NCBI GenBank assembly: GCA_051294375.1 | Contig: CM119264.1 | Coordinates: 3,970,699-4,034,698 of the forward strand | DNA: 64,000 bases | Reading direction: 5' to 3' | Origin: Paraspadella gotoi | Taxonomy: Eukaryota > Chaetognatha | Part shown: piece by piece, positions 13,205-23,800 of the stretch | How the letters are laid out: each line of letters opens with the position of its first letter | How positions within the stretch are numbered: the first letter of the stretch is position 1 | Notes under the pieces: model-generated | Seen by the model: the letters and a program-made list of their open reading frames with translations, nothing else | Told to the model about the DNA's origin: nothing | Database searches by the model: none | Position numbers and translations under genes: made by a program

Positions 13205-13334
<130 letters not shown>

Positions 13335-13539
13335 CGAAAAATGAAGATCGTGTTACGTTCGGTGGTCGTGAGACCGTGAAATGGAAGTGAAGGGAGAAGG
13401 AGAGTTTGTGAAACGACGTGAGAGATCGTTCACGGACGGAGTGAGTGAGAGACGGTGAAGGTTTTCACGGGGTGACTGGGTGAAAGCAAGAACGAGAGAT
13501 AAGCGAAGTATGGACCCTGCAGAAATGGATATAATGAAT

Positions 13540-13683
<144 letters not shown>

Positions 13684-14307
13684 GAATGAGGCGAGGGATT
13701 CAAATATCTCAATTGGGATTTTCTATCGACGAACGAGGACAACGACGAACGCTATCGTCGAATTCCTTCAATAAATCTCCATCATTTTGTTTAATTTTCT
13801 TTCACTTTTTCATTTTCATTTATCTTTTATTTAATTCTCTTTATTTCGTTTCCAGTTTCCGTTTCAGTTTCTTTCTTAAAATATACTCTTTTTCCTCCAT
13901 AATTCAATGATTTCCACACGATACTTTCCACCATTTCCACAACATTTCCGTACATCTCTGCCCATCCCCGTCCCTTTTTCCTCTCCTCTCCGCCCCCACA
14001 TCCCATTTTCCAGTTCCATTTCCACTCCCCTCCTCTTGTCTCCTTGTTCTCCGATGTTCCACATTAGCGAAGTTTAACGACGTTAATAACGAGAAAAATC
14101 CCTTCGCATCTCCACTGTTACGAGTTGAAACGTTAAACGGACTTCGGGACGATTAAATCCACTGCGCGCGTGGCGATGGAACTCAGAGGGCGTTGGCGTT
14201 GGCGTTGGCGTAACGGTGGCGAGAGCTACAATCGCCTCGCTCCGCACCTGGGTACGGACGTGTAACGACGAGTCAAAGCGCCAGCGTATTTAAAACAAAG
14301 CTTTCTC

Positions 14308-14422
<115 letters not shown>

Positions 14423-14749
14423 CCGTTTAATAACCTTTGCTCGACAGTTAAAAAGTCTCGAGGAAAAAAGATCATAAAGGCGAAGAAAAACGGTTTGGGT
14501 TGGAACGGGGCTAAGAAGCCAGAGTAACCTTGTTCCTTGTGGCGTCGCCCATTTTAGTAACGCAAAAGGCAGTTTACTTTCTTTTCGAGTTACAGACGGT
14601 GAAACGGTGAAAAGATTTTTTTTTTCACATAATCTCTTTTTGAAAAAAAAAATAAATAAAAAAAAACCTCAGGCTTTTTTTTTAAAGAACACAAGGTCGA
14701 CTTTGCCTTTGAAGTCGAAACGCTCGTGGAATGAGAATGCGGATATTTT

Positions 14750-14818
14750 TTTCGGCAGCGGCAGCGGCTGCGGTGATGGGGGCGGCGGCGGCGGCAGCGG
14801 CAGCGGCAGCGGAGACCC
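14750..14818. repeat. GGCAGC/GGCGGC hexanucleotide repeat
   Basis: An imperfect trinucleotide/hexanucleotide run that reads poly-Ala or Gly-Ser in different frames. A 12-base G-run follows at about 14926. Frames around 14731-15162 are open on both strands because of it. Confidence 0.75.
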
Positions 14819-15053
14819 CGGCGTTCTGCTCGAAAGCAACAACGTCTAAACTCGGATCTTCGTTCTTCGCTACCCTAGATTTTTTACGGATTCTCGAAAG
14901 ACGCCGGCTGCGGTTTTGGACGCGGGGGGGGGGGGGGTGTATATGCCTGGCCGCAGCCGACGTCGCCACGAACATCAGCAGCCGCAAGCCGCTGGGCGCG
15001 GCGCGAATGAATCCCCGGTGCGCATTAAGGCTCGAACTCATTCCCACAACCGC

Positions 15054-15067
15054 GAGAGAGAGAGAGA

Positions 15068-15122
<55 letters not shown>

Positions 15123-15140
15123 CGAGAGAGAGAGAGAGAG
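15054..15140. repeat. (GA)n microsatellite
   Basis: GA run with a few interruptions; another purine tract (GA grading to GAAA) lies at 15579-15760. Between them is unique sequence with no gene seen. Confidence 0.92.
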
Positions 15141-15580
15141 CAGACCGCGCCGAAAGTTTTGAGGTCCCGGGAACAAAGTCGACCGAGGTTATTGCTCTCC
15201 GAGATGGAAAGTGGGGGATGGAAGGGGGGCGGGGTTTGAATGTTAGTCGGGTGTCGAGAAGGGAAAAGATAAGGGGATGAGAAGAGGGTGAGAAACCTGA
15301 AAGAGGGGTAAAAGCTCTTTTAAGGCTGTTAAGGGTAAGGCAACGAGTAAGTAACGACCCCGTTCTCGATGTCGGGTTGTCCTCGGGGAGTGATTTAAAG
15401 CTGAGAGTGATTACTTGTAACTTAACAGTGATTACAGGTAAGAGAAATATCTTGGGTAAGTACTAGGGAGGCTGTGATTCGATGTGGTAAGTCGTAATGA
15501 CTTTTTAAAGAAACTGGGATTTATTTTTTTTATTTTTTTTATTTTTTTATTTTTTTGAGACGATGTGGAATATCGTAAAT

Positions 15581-15643
<63 letters not shown>

Positions 15644-16385
15644 AAGAGAGAGTGAGAGAAAAGAGAGAGAGATAGAAGAAAGAAAGAAAAGAGAAAAAGA
15701 AAAAGAAAGACAGAACGAAAGAAAGAAAGAAAGAAGACAGAAAGAAGAAAAAGGAAAGTCCAATAAGCAGTAACTTTTATTATTTCGTCTTTTAAATTCA
15801 TTTTAAAATAAATTTTAAAAAAATTCGAATAATGCCGCAAGGGTCTCGTCTTCGCACCGGCACCTGCCACGATTTTCCCGATCGGCGCCGCAATGGTGGC
15901 GTGATTCGTGGCGGACGTCTCGGTTTTTTTTCGTCCCTGAACTTTTCAAACCCGTCCTCGCCTCCCTCCGCCCCCTCCCCCTTGGCCTACGCCCCTCCGC
16001 CCCCTCGCCCTGGGCTCCTCCCCCCCCTCCGCCCCTCTCCGCCCCATCGCCCCCCTCGACTCGGTTCCGGGAATGAAAAAACCTTCCATTTCTTTCGTCT
16101 CTTATTAGAAACCATAAATCCAGAAGCGAATGTCCATTTCCCTCTTTCCAGCAAACAAGCGAGAACGTTAAACCGAGGCTCGGGTTACTTTCGGTCTCTC
16201 TATCTGTCTGTCAGTCTTGTCTGTCTTTGTTCCTGCTTTCTGCGTGTCTTTCGTCTGTTAGCTGTATGTTTGTCTGTCTTTTTCGTCTGTGACTTTGTGT
16301 TGTCTGTCTGTTTTTAGTTATTGTTTCTTTTTATATATCTGTCTGTTCTATCTGTCTGTATCGTTGGTCATGTCTAACTATCAGC

Positions 16386-16395
16386 CTCCTCTCTC

Positions 16396-16445
<50 letters not shown>

Positions 16446-16476
16446 TTCTTCTCTCTCTCTCTCCTTCTTCCTCTCA

Positions 16477-16507
<31 letters not shown>

Positions 16508-16517
16508 ACTCTCTCAT
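16386..16517. repeat. (CT)n microsatellite
   Basis: About 130 bases of interrupted CT repeat, preceded by a TGTCTGTC-rich stretch (16196-16360). A (GA)n array of opposite sense follows at 16654-16720. Confidence 0.92.
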
Positions 16518-16671
16518 CGCAATTACAAAAGAGTTGATGACTTTTCCCAACCGGACGTAACAACAAGTCGAAGAATGCTTTAGGTCCTCGCGACATATTT
16601 TCGCCTTATTTTCTCCCCCGAGTTTTGTAGTTTTTTGCTTCTCGTTTGGCGATAGAGAGAGAGAGAGAGAC

Positions 16672-16723
<52 letters not shown>

Positions 16724-16964
16724 TAGCCAAACCTCCTCGCTCAAGGAAAAAATACAAATAAAAAAAGGAGACACAGACCGCAGCGCCACGTCGCGCCAGG
16801 TACGAAAACGATTGAATAAAATGGAAAAAAATAAGCAAAACAGAATGACGACGACGACGAAGACGACGACGACCACGATGCCTAATGACGTGCGCCAATC
16901 TGTCCCCCACTAATGAGGGTGTCGGGACGCCGTAGCCTCGTTCATCACAACGCCGCGTTCCCAC

Positions 16965-17223
16965 NNNNNNNNNNNNNNNNNNNNNNNNNNNNNNNNNNNN
17001 NNNNNNNNNNNNNNNNNNNNNNNNNNNNNNNNNNNNNNNNNNNNNNNNNNNNNNNNNNNNNNNNNNNNNNNNNNNNNNNNNNNNNNNNNNNNNNNNNNNN
17101 NNNNNNNNNNNNNNNNNNNNNNNNNNNNNNNNNNNNNNNNNNNNNNNNNNNNNNNNNNNNNNNNNNNNNNNNNNNNNNNNNNNNNNNNNNNNNNNNNNNN
17201 NNNNNNNNNNNNNNNNNNNNNNN
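16965..17223. other. Assembly gap, 259 N
   Basis: Run of N. A GA repeat resumes at its right edge (17224-17241), so the gap probably hides a dinucleotide array. The 17500-17840 stretch after it is a purine-rich tract without a gene. Confidence 0.98.
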
Positions 17224-17980
17224 GAGAGTGAGAGAGAGAGTGTGTGTTTTTTTCCGCGAGGCTTGCTCCATTGGAACACTCCAACAGTAGTTTTTTTTTT
17301 GTTTTTCATCCTTCGTTGTTGTTTCGATGGGTTAATCGCTTTGTTTAAGATCGCCTCCGTTTTGTTGTTGTTGTCATGATTGTTGTTGTTGTTGTTTGCC
17401 CCGATCGGCTCTAATCGCCTCCCGGGTCGACGGTTCATGACTAAAACATAAAAGGCAAGTGAGCGAGAGTGGGAAGAAAACAAAGGCAAAGGGGATTCTA
17501 TTTATAGATTAGAAAGAAAAGGAAGGAGGAAAGGAGAAAGAGAGAAGAAGGAAAAGGAGGAAGAGAGAAAATAGAAGAAAAATAGGAAAGAAAAGAGAGG
17601 AAAGGAGGAAGAGAGAAAAAACAAAAGAAAAAAGTATGTAGAGATATCAGGCAAAATAAGAAATACTGGGAAGGTAGAGAAGCAATGCAGAAAAAATATT
17701 CTTTATAGATAAGAAAGGAAAGAGAGGAAGGAAGAAGAAAAATGAAGGAAGGAAGGAAGGGAAAAGGAAGGTCGAAGAGAATGATGGAAGAAAAATAGCT
17801 TTAAAATTAATATAATTAAAAATAAAAGCAAAAAAAAAAAAAGAATCGAAATTCAAACCATAAAATGTCTCGCGATTCGGATGGCAAAACTCTTTTGAGG
17901 CTTAATTCTGCCCAACTGGCACGCTAGCACATTGATTCACCTCTCGATGGCAACAGTCGACGCAAAGGAATATCCGTTTC

Positions 17981-18088
<108 letters not shown>

Positions 18089-18339
18089 TTCCCACGGCAT
18101 CGATCGATCCCATTTGTTTACTATTACATTTCGCCGATCGATTCGCCTCCGGTTCGAGTTGAGCACGGATCGTCGGATCTCGGCTTCTCCCCGTATTTGT
18201 TTATTTACTTGTTTTTATTGGATTTGATGTCGCGCATTTCGATTCCATTCCTCGCAAACGTCCGTCAATCTGTCCACCGACTCGAGAAGACATCCATATA
18301 ATAATAATAATAATAAATCTCTCCTTTTTATACTTTAAT

Positions 18340-20406
18340 ATGGCGAATATTACGGAAATGACGAAAAAATCTGCGACGTTCTTTCGCTCACTCTTCGCTC
18401 TGTCTCTCTCTCTATCTTTTCTCCTTCTCTGTCTCGCTTCTACTTCCGAGGCAACGGCCTTCGAAGCGGACACCATCGCCACGGACCGCGATAACGGTTC
18501 CGAGTTTAGCGTCAACGTCGACAGCGATTGTAGTCTTCGAGAAAACGCAAATGGCATAGGAGCCAACGGAAGTGGCCAAGTCCCGGATGTAATGGCGATT
18601 TGCAGTTCGAATCTGACGGTGACTTTGGCGTTTTACATTTTAAAAGCGGACGCAGAGAAAAAGAGAGAGGGCGCTGTGAAAAGTCTGAAAGATCTCGAAG
18701 GTGAGACAAAAACAAAAGACGTTTTGTAAAAAGCATAAGAATTTAAAAGTTGATAGCGGAGAAAGCAAAGAAAAAGAAACTCAATAAAACAAATCATAAT
18801 AAAAACTAAGAAATACAAATACAAATAATACATACATACATATGCAGGCAACAGCGTCAATATTTGGCGCGAATTTTTCGACTTTTGTCCACTGCGCCAT
18901 CGCCTCTTCAATATTTCCTTGGAAAATGGCGCCCTAAATCTGAGTCACATTTTCGCGGCGTCGTCTGGCGTCGATGCTCTTCTCAACGGAATCGAACTTT
19001 CGTCTCATAATTTTCGTTGGGTGAAGTTTGAATGTTGTTTAATGTTCATAATGATGTTTATAAGTATTACNNNNNNNNNNNNNNNNNNNNNNNNNNNNNN
19101 NNNNNNNNNNNNNNNNNNNNNNNNNNNNNNNNNNNNNNNNNNNNNNNNNNNNNNNNNNNNNNNNNNNNNNNNNNNNNNNNNNNNNNNNNNNNNNNNNNNN
19201 NNNNNNNNNNNNNNNNNNNNNNNNNNNNNNNNNNNNNNNNNNNNNNNNNNNNNNNNNNNNNNNNNNNNNNNNNNNNNNNNNNNNNNNNNNNNNNNNNNNN
19301 NNNNNNNNNNNNNNNNNNNNNNNNNNNNNNNNNNNNNNNNNNNNNNNNNNNNNNNNNNNNNNNNNNNNNNNNNNNNNNNNNNNNNNNTTTTTCACCAAAT
19401 TTCTTTCCTGGCACCAATGGGCATGCGGGATCGCTCTCGTAGGATTCGGTGCTGCCTCGGCCTGGCTCGTCGCTGCGTCCGAAGCGGCGTCCTGCGTCGA
19501 CGCCGCCTCTCGCGTTTCTCGCTCGACCGGCGCCGTTCGTTCCTTCGCTCTTCTCCTCTTCGGCGCCGGCGTTGACGACGCTGAATCCTCGACGGCGTCG
19601 TGGGCGTTGACGATGACGTGGGCGGCGTCGGCCTTTGGCTTCTCCGTCCTCTTCTCGGCCCACATTTCGTCCGGGATGACGGTGGACAAGATCGTGGGGA
19701 ATATGAAGACGCTGGACGATCTTCTCCAAAGTCGCGCCACCTTCTTTTGGCTGAAGCATCATAAGAACATCAATCACTCTCTCGTTGCGGAGCTGAGGGA
19801 GAGATACGAGAAATTCAAGACGCCGAAGATGGAGAAATACGAGTCGCTGGAGCCGGAGAAGTGGCCGTCTTTGACAATGGAGCTGCTGGAGGAAGGACAC
19901 GCCCTCGTTACGGTGGCTGGATATTTGGCCTTGCAGTTGAAGATGGAGGATAAGAAAACAAAAATGGATCCAAAGAAATTTGATGAGTCGAAAGGTAAGG
20001 ANNNNNNNNNNNNNNNNNNNNNNNNNNNNNNNNNNNNNNNNNNNNNNNNNNNNNNNNNNNNNNNNNNNNNNNNNNNNNNNNNNNNNNNNNNNNNNNNNNN
20101 NNNNNNNNNNNNNNNNNNNNNNNNNNNNNNNNNNNNNNNNNNNNNNNNNNNNNNNNNNNNNNNNNNNNNNNNNNNNNNNNNNNNNNNNNNNNNNNNNNNN
20201 NNNNNNNNNNNNNNNNNNNNNNNNNNNNNNNNNNNNNNNNNNNNNNNNNNNNNNNNNNNNNNNNNNNNNNNNNNNNNNNNNNNNNNNNNNNNNNNNNNNN
20301 NNNNCAAGATAAAGATCACATCTTATTCTTAAGTTATTTAAATTAAATAAAATTTATAAAATTTATTTCAGGCTCAAAAGACAACGTCGATTATAATACC
20401 TTATAA
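18340..20406 (+). CDS. Unrecognised signal-peptide/multi-pass membrane protein, four exons visible
   Basis: Exons seen: 18340-18700 (ATG; hydrophobic segment FFRSLFALSLSLSFLLLCLA near residues 14-33, a likely signal peptide), 18848-19020, a third whose left edge is lost in N (19388-19994), and 20372-20406 (ends NVDYNTL then TAA). Introns 1 and 3 are phase 1 with GTGAGA and GTAAGG donors; the last acceptor is TTTATTTCAG. Exon 3 encodes hydrophobic stretches (ACGIALVGFGAASAWLVAA; SWALTMTWAASAFGFSVLF) followed by a charged helix with KIVGNMKTLDDLL, then a Lys-rich tail. N-glycosylation sequons (NLT, NIS, NLS) lie in exons 1-2, fitting an extracellular or lumenal N-terminus. The frame between exons 2 and 3 cannot be settled because of the gap. 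I recognise no family. A second, error-laden copy is at about 32215-34400. Confidence 0.7.
19071..19387. other. Assembly gap, 317 N
   Basis: Lies in the gene at 18340-20406. The second copy suggests the missing part (33166-33380) is a CT-rich intron ending in CTCTCTACAG plus the start of the third coding exon. Confidence 0.98.
20002..20304. other. Assembly gap, 303 N
   Basis: Lies in the last intron of the gene at 18340-20406; the corresponding second-copy sequence is about 34075-34260. Confidence 0.98.
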
Positions 20407-20446
20407 TCGCTTATAAAATAGACAATTTACAAAATAATAATGAAAA

Positions 20447-21273
20447 NNNNNNNNNNNNNNNNNNNNNNNNNNNNNNNNNNNNNNNNNNNNNNNNNNNNNN
20501 NNNNNNNNNNNNNNNNNNNNNNNNNNNNNNNNNNNNNNNNNNNNNNNNNNNNNNNNNNNNNNNNNNNNNNNNNNNNNNNNNNNNNNNNNNNNNNNNNNNN
20601 NNNNNNNNNNNNNNNNNNNNNNNNNNNNNNNNNNNNNNNNNNNNNNNNNNNNNNNNNNNNNNNNNNNNNNNNNNNNNNNNNNNNNNNNNNNNNNNNNNNN
20701 NNNNNNNNNNNNNNNNNNNNNNNNNNNNNNNNNNNNNNNNNNNNNNNNNNNNNNNNNNNNNNNNNNNNNNNNNNNNNNNNNNNNNNNNNNNNNNNNNNNN
20801 NNNNNNNNNNNNNNNNNNNNNNNNNNNNNNNNNNNNNNNNNNNNNNNNNNNNNNNNNNNNNNNNNNNNNNNNNNNNNNNNNNNNNNNNNNNNNNNNNNNN
20901 NNNNNNNNNNNNNNNNNNNNNNNNNNNNNNNNNNNNNNNNNNNNNNNNNNNNNNNNNNNNNNNNNNNNNNNNNNNNNNNNNNNNNNNNNNNNNNNNNNNN
21001 NNNNNNNNNNNNNNNNNNNNNNNNNNNNNNNNNNNNNNNNNNNNNNNNNNNNNNNNNNNNNNNNNNNNNNNNNNNNNNNNNNNNNNNNNNNNNNNNNNNN
21101 NNNNNNNNNNNNNNNNNNNNNNNNNNNNNNNNNNNNNNNNNNNNNNNNNNNNNNNNNNNNNNNNNNNNNNNNNNNNNNNNNNNNNNNNNNNNNNNNNNNN
21201 NNNNNNNNNNNNNNNNNNNNNNNNNNNNNNNNNNNNNNNNNNNNNNNNNNNNNNNNNNNNNNNNNNNNNNNNN
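20447..21273. other. Assembly gap, 827 N
   Basis: The second copy spans this interval as about 34430-35740. It contains two plausible + strand coding exons (34601-34795, 35016-35051) and a minus-strand acceptor, so the gap hides real gene sequence. Confidence 0.98.
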
Positions 21274-21633
21274 GCAGCGAATTCTCATTGATACTCTTCA
21301 ACCTAAAACGGAATTCCTGAGGATTGAACCTGGGAGGCTCGGACGAACGTTTTCTAAAGACGAGATGATTTAGCGGGCTGAACAATTTCGACGAAACGCC
21401 GTACAATCTTTTGTTCTTAAAGAACTCATTTTCAGGAGAAATTTTTGCTTTTGTGGATTGTGATGCAAGTAACTTTTCGAACAATAGCGAACTAAGAGCA
21501 AAAACAAAAAAACAAAGGTTTTTAAAAAAAATATTTTAATGAGAGCAACAGTCATTAATAATCAATGAGACGAAACGCACACAAACAGACCAACACACTT
21601 TGCCATTCCAACATGGCGTCGCTGCGTCGCCAT
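21274..21633 (-). CDS. Partial leftward gene of unknown function (first two exons)
   Basis: Exon 1 is 21633-21599: ATG GCG ACG..., encoding MATQRRHVGMA plus two bases, with a GTGTGT donor. Exon 2 starts at 21491 after a long T-rich tract and TTAG, giving a phase-2 junction that restores an Asn codon. It then runs SLLFEKLLASQSTKAKISP... through EPPRFNPQEFRFRLKSINEN to the N gap. About 84 residues are visible, basic and Ser/Lys-rich, with no recognised domain; the remainder lies in the gap. The matching phases and the strong acceptor are the main support. The second copy (about 36190 down to 35740) continues the frame (ACSTSIVKRPAPMG) to a GTAATC donor-like site. It is transcribed divergently from the gene at 21740. 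Confidence 0.55.
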
Positions 21634-21639
21634 GGCAAC
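21626..21639. promoter_or_regulatory. RFX X-box (GTCGCC-AT-GGCAAC)
   Basis: A 14-base near-perfect inverted repeat matching the RFX-factor consensus GTNRCC-N(0-3)-RGYAAC with a 2-base spacer. It lies between two divergently transcribed genes and overlaps the proposed start codon of the minus-strand gene. RFX X-boxes are typical of promoters of ciliary genes in animals. In the second copy the match is GTCGCCATGCAAAC, consistent with a read error. Confidence 0.6.
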
Positions 21640-21739
21640 GACCTTCGTCACGTCTTCCTCTTCCCAACGCAATTTAAATTTTCCCGCAAAATCGCAACGT
21701 AAACAAACTTTTTTTTTTTAAAAGTCAGCGAAAAAAAAA

Positions 21740-22022
21740 ATGAGAAGACAAAAGGCGTTAGAGAGTTTACTGTTAAAGTTGATAAGGGGAAGGGAGGAGG
21801 AGGAGGAAGAGGAGGAGGAGGAGGAGGAAGAGGAGGAGGAAGAGAAGGAAGAGCAGGGGAGGCGGAAGAATTGAAGGAAAGGAGAAAGCCCTAATGCGAC
21901 ATTGCACGATACCCGACGGCGTGAGGGATATTTTGAGCCTCTCGAAACTTGAGTGGCGGAAATTCGTGGATGAGCCGGCGCCACGATTCTGCGACGTCAA
22001 GCGTCTGGGAGGAGATGAATAG
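21740..22022 (+). CDS. Small rightward gene with poly-Glu tract and conserved-looking C-terminus; frame broken
   Basis: From ATG 21740 the frame reads MRRQKALESLLLKLIRGR, then about 16 Glu from a GAG/GAA run (21795-21845), and stops at AAT TGA near 21870. In another frame a protein-like segment begins at about 21873 and runs ALMRHCTIPDGVRDILSLSK, then LEWRKFVDEPAPRFCDVKR, to TAG at 22020-22022. An AATAAA lies 157 bases further on. Either short indels in the purine repeat broke one reading frame, or a small intron is present that I cannot define. Family not recognised. The divergent promoter (21626-21639) serves it. Confidence 0.45.
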
Positions 22023-22178
22023 AACCGGAGCGAATGTGAAATGCTTTTTCATATCGCAATAACACAACGGAGCAAATCCCTTCGATAACGAGGTACAACC
22101 ATTAGTAGAAAGATGTAACGGCAACGAATTTTGAGCCTGGTTCAATGTTTTATCTTTTATATATAAACGTTTAAAATG

Positions 22179-22184
22179 AATAAA
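22179..22184 (+). terminator. Polyadenylation signal AATAAA
   Basis: Exact AATAAA 157 bases after the stop codon of the rightward gene at 21740-22022, in AT-rich sequence. Confidence 0.5.
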
Positions 22185-22296
22185 GAGAGATCATAAACTC
22201 AAAAATAAATTAGATGAATAAAAAAGAAAAAAAAGAAAAGAAGAAGCCATTGAAGAGATGACGTCATTAGTGAAGAAGAAAATGAATTTCCATTTA

Positions 22297-22321
22297 NNNN
22301 NNNNNNNNNNNNNNNNNNNNN
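22297..22321. other. Assembly gap, 25 N
   Basis: Second exact 25-N gap, just after TGACGTCATTAG and the end of the gene cluster. As at 8478, the sequence on its left reappears on its right (ending at about 37280). Confidence 0.98.
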
Positions 22322-22478
22322 GAAAGTAAGCTAAAACTGGTTCCCTTGTTCATAAATAGGTGCTCGAGACCTTATACTTGCCCCCTCCAGTCTTCCTCTC
22401 TCTTCTGCTACCTAATTTTTCTTTGAACATAAGCCAAATGATCCTATTAAAATAGATCCCTGGACCTATTTCGGAATT

Positions 22479-22480
<2 letters not shown>

Positions 22481-22517
<37 letters not shown>
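22481..22517. repeat. Poly-T run (37 bases)
   Basis: Uninterrupted T run. It could be the tail of a reverse-oriented retroposed sequence, but no target-site duplication or element body was recognised. Confidence 0.8.
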
Positions 22518-23800
22518 CGTTTAAATGGACTCACATAAAATATTATGAACTAATTCATAAGAAACTATAAATACAAAACAAATACAAATACAAGAACGTT
22601 CAAAATTCAATTTTAAACCAAAAAATATGGAAACAAGACAAAAAACAAAAATAATAAAGCATAACGAAAAACAACGTTATAAAACAAGAAACAAAATAAA
22701 AATAATATAAGCATTAAATGAAATATAATTAGATAAAATGTATTGTAAGTATAAAGTCGTAGTAAGGGCAGATAAAGGGCAGTAAACGAAAACATAGGAT
22801 TTTTTTTTTATAAAAAAATTAATTGTTTAATGTAAAAAACAAAAATGTCTAGTATATTTATAAAAGTGATTATGCGATAAGTGTCAAGGGATTTATTTTA
22901 TGAACATTCATTATAATAAGATCAATTTGTTATATTACAATGTGTATGTATGGGACAAGATGGGCACAATGCTAATAATATGAAATACAAAAAACTACAT
23001 CAATTATATACATATACTACTACATATAATTACACACATTACACATATACATACATATATATATAAGCACACAAAATCAACAGAGAAGAACCTTATAAAA
23101 ACTAAAGAGCGCTAATAAAAACAAAGAGACAAAAGAGACGCAAAAACGAAATGAGATGCTAACAAAGAGACGCTAAAAACGAAATGAGTATATCACTGTA
23201 TCACGTATCACGCTAATAAAACAAAGAAAATAAAAAATAAAGAGACGCTATGAAAAATAATGATAATAATAATAAAACAAATGCATGTAAACATTACCAC
23301 ATAAAAATAAACATGTGGTCCCACAATACCCATACGAGCGACCCTCATGATTAAATATAGTTCCAATAGCCAATTTTTAACCCGTTTTATTAGTTTCCCC
23401 ACTCTATCAGTCCATCCCTCATTAATGTACACCAGTACAATTATTTCAATAAGATTCGTTTTTAAACTATTCCCAATCTGCCACTTAATTGGCCACCCAA
23501 TATCTTGTTCTAATAACCTTCTCAAATGAAATAACAAAATTTTCCACAGTCTTCAGTCTTTCAGTCTTTCGTCTTTTACATATGGAAATTTTTTCAATTT
23601 TTTTGCAATGCAATGGCTATAGTGGTATAGGAAAAGAGAATAGAAATGTAGTATTTGCAAGAAAGACATTTGTATTTTTATTTTATTATACAGATTCATT
23701 AAAGAAAGAAAAGAAGAAAAATATTGAGAAATTCCCATAATTATGATACAGTCCAATTATAGAGTAACATATGTAAATAATTTTTTCGTTTCTTTGTGTT
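22518..23800. other. AT-rich sequence without a gene
   Basis: Very AT-rich, with TATATACATA-type runs near 23010-23070 and short repeats built on AACAAAGAGACGCTAA near 23100-23260. No coding exon is supported. Confidence 0.6.

Noticed and set aside
14960-15060. Both-strand open segment (minus strand: MSSSLNAHRGFIRAAPSGLR)
   Set aside because: Bounded by a GA array and a G-run with GGCAGC repeats; openness on both strands suggests GC composition and not coding.
15747-15890. Minus-strand segment reading ATIAAPIGKIVAGAGAKTRP
   Set aside because: Looks protein-like, but there is no ATG, no clear acceptor, and it runs into AT- and CT-rich sequence; not enough to call an exon.
20401-21484. Frames of 280-357 codons crossing runs of N (also at 16506, 59986, 61554, 63148)
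   Set aside because: Open only because N cannot encode a stop; only the non-N flanks were evaluated.
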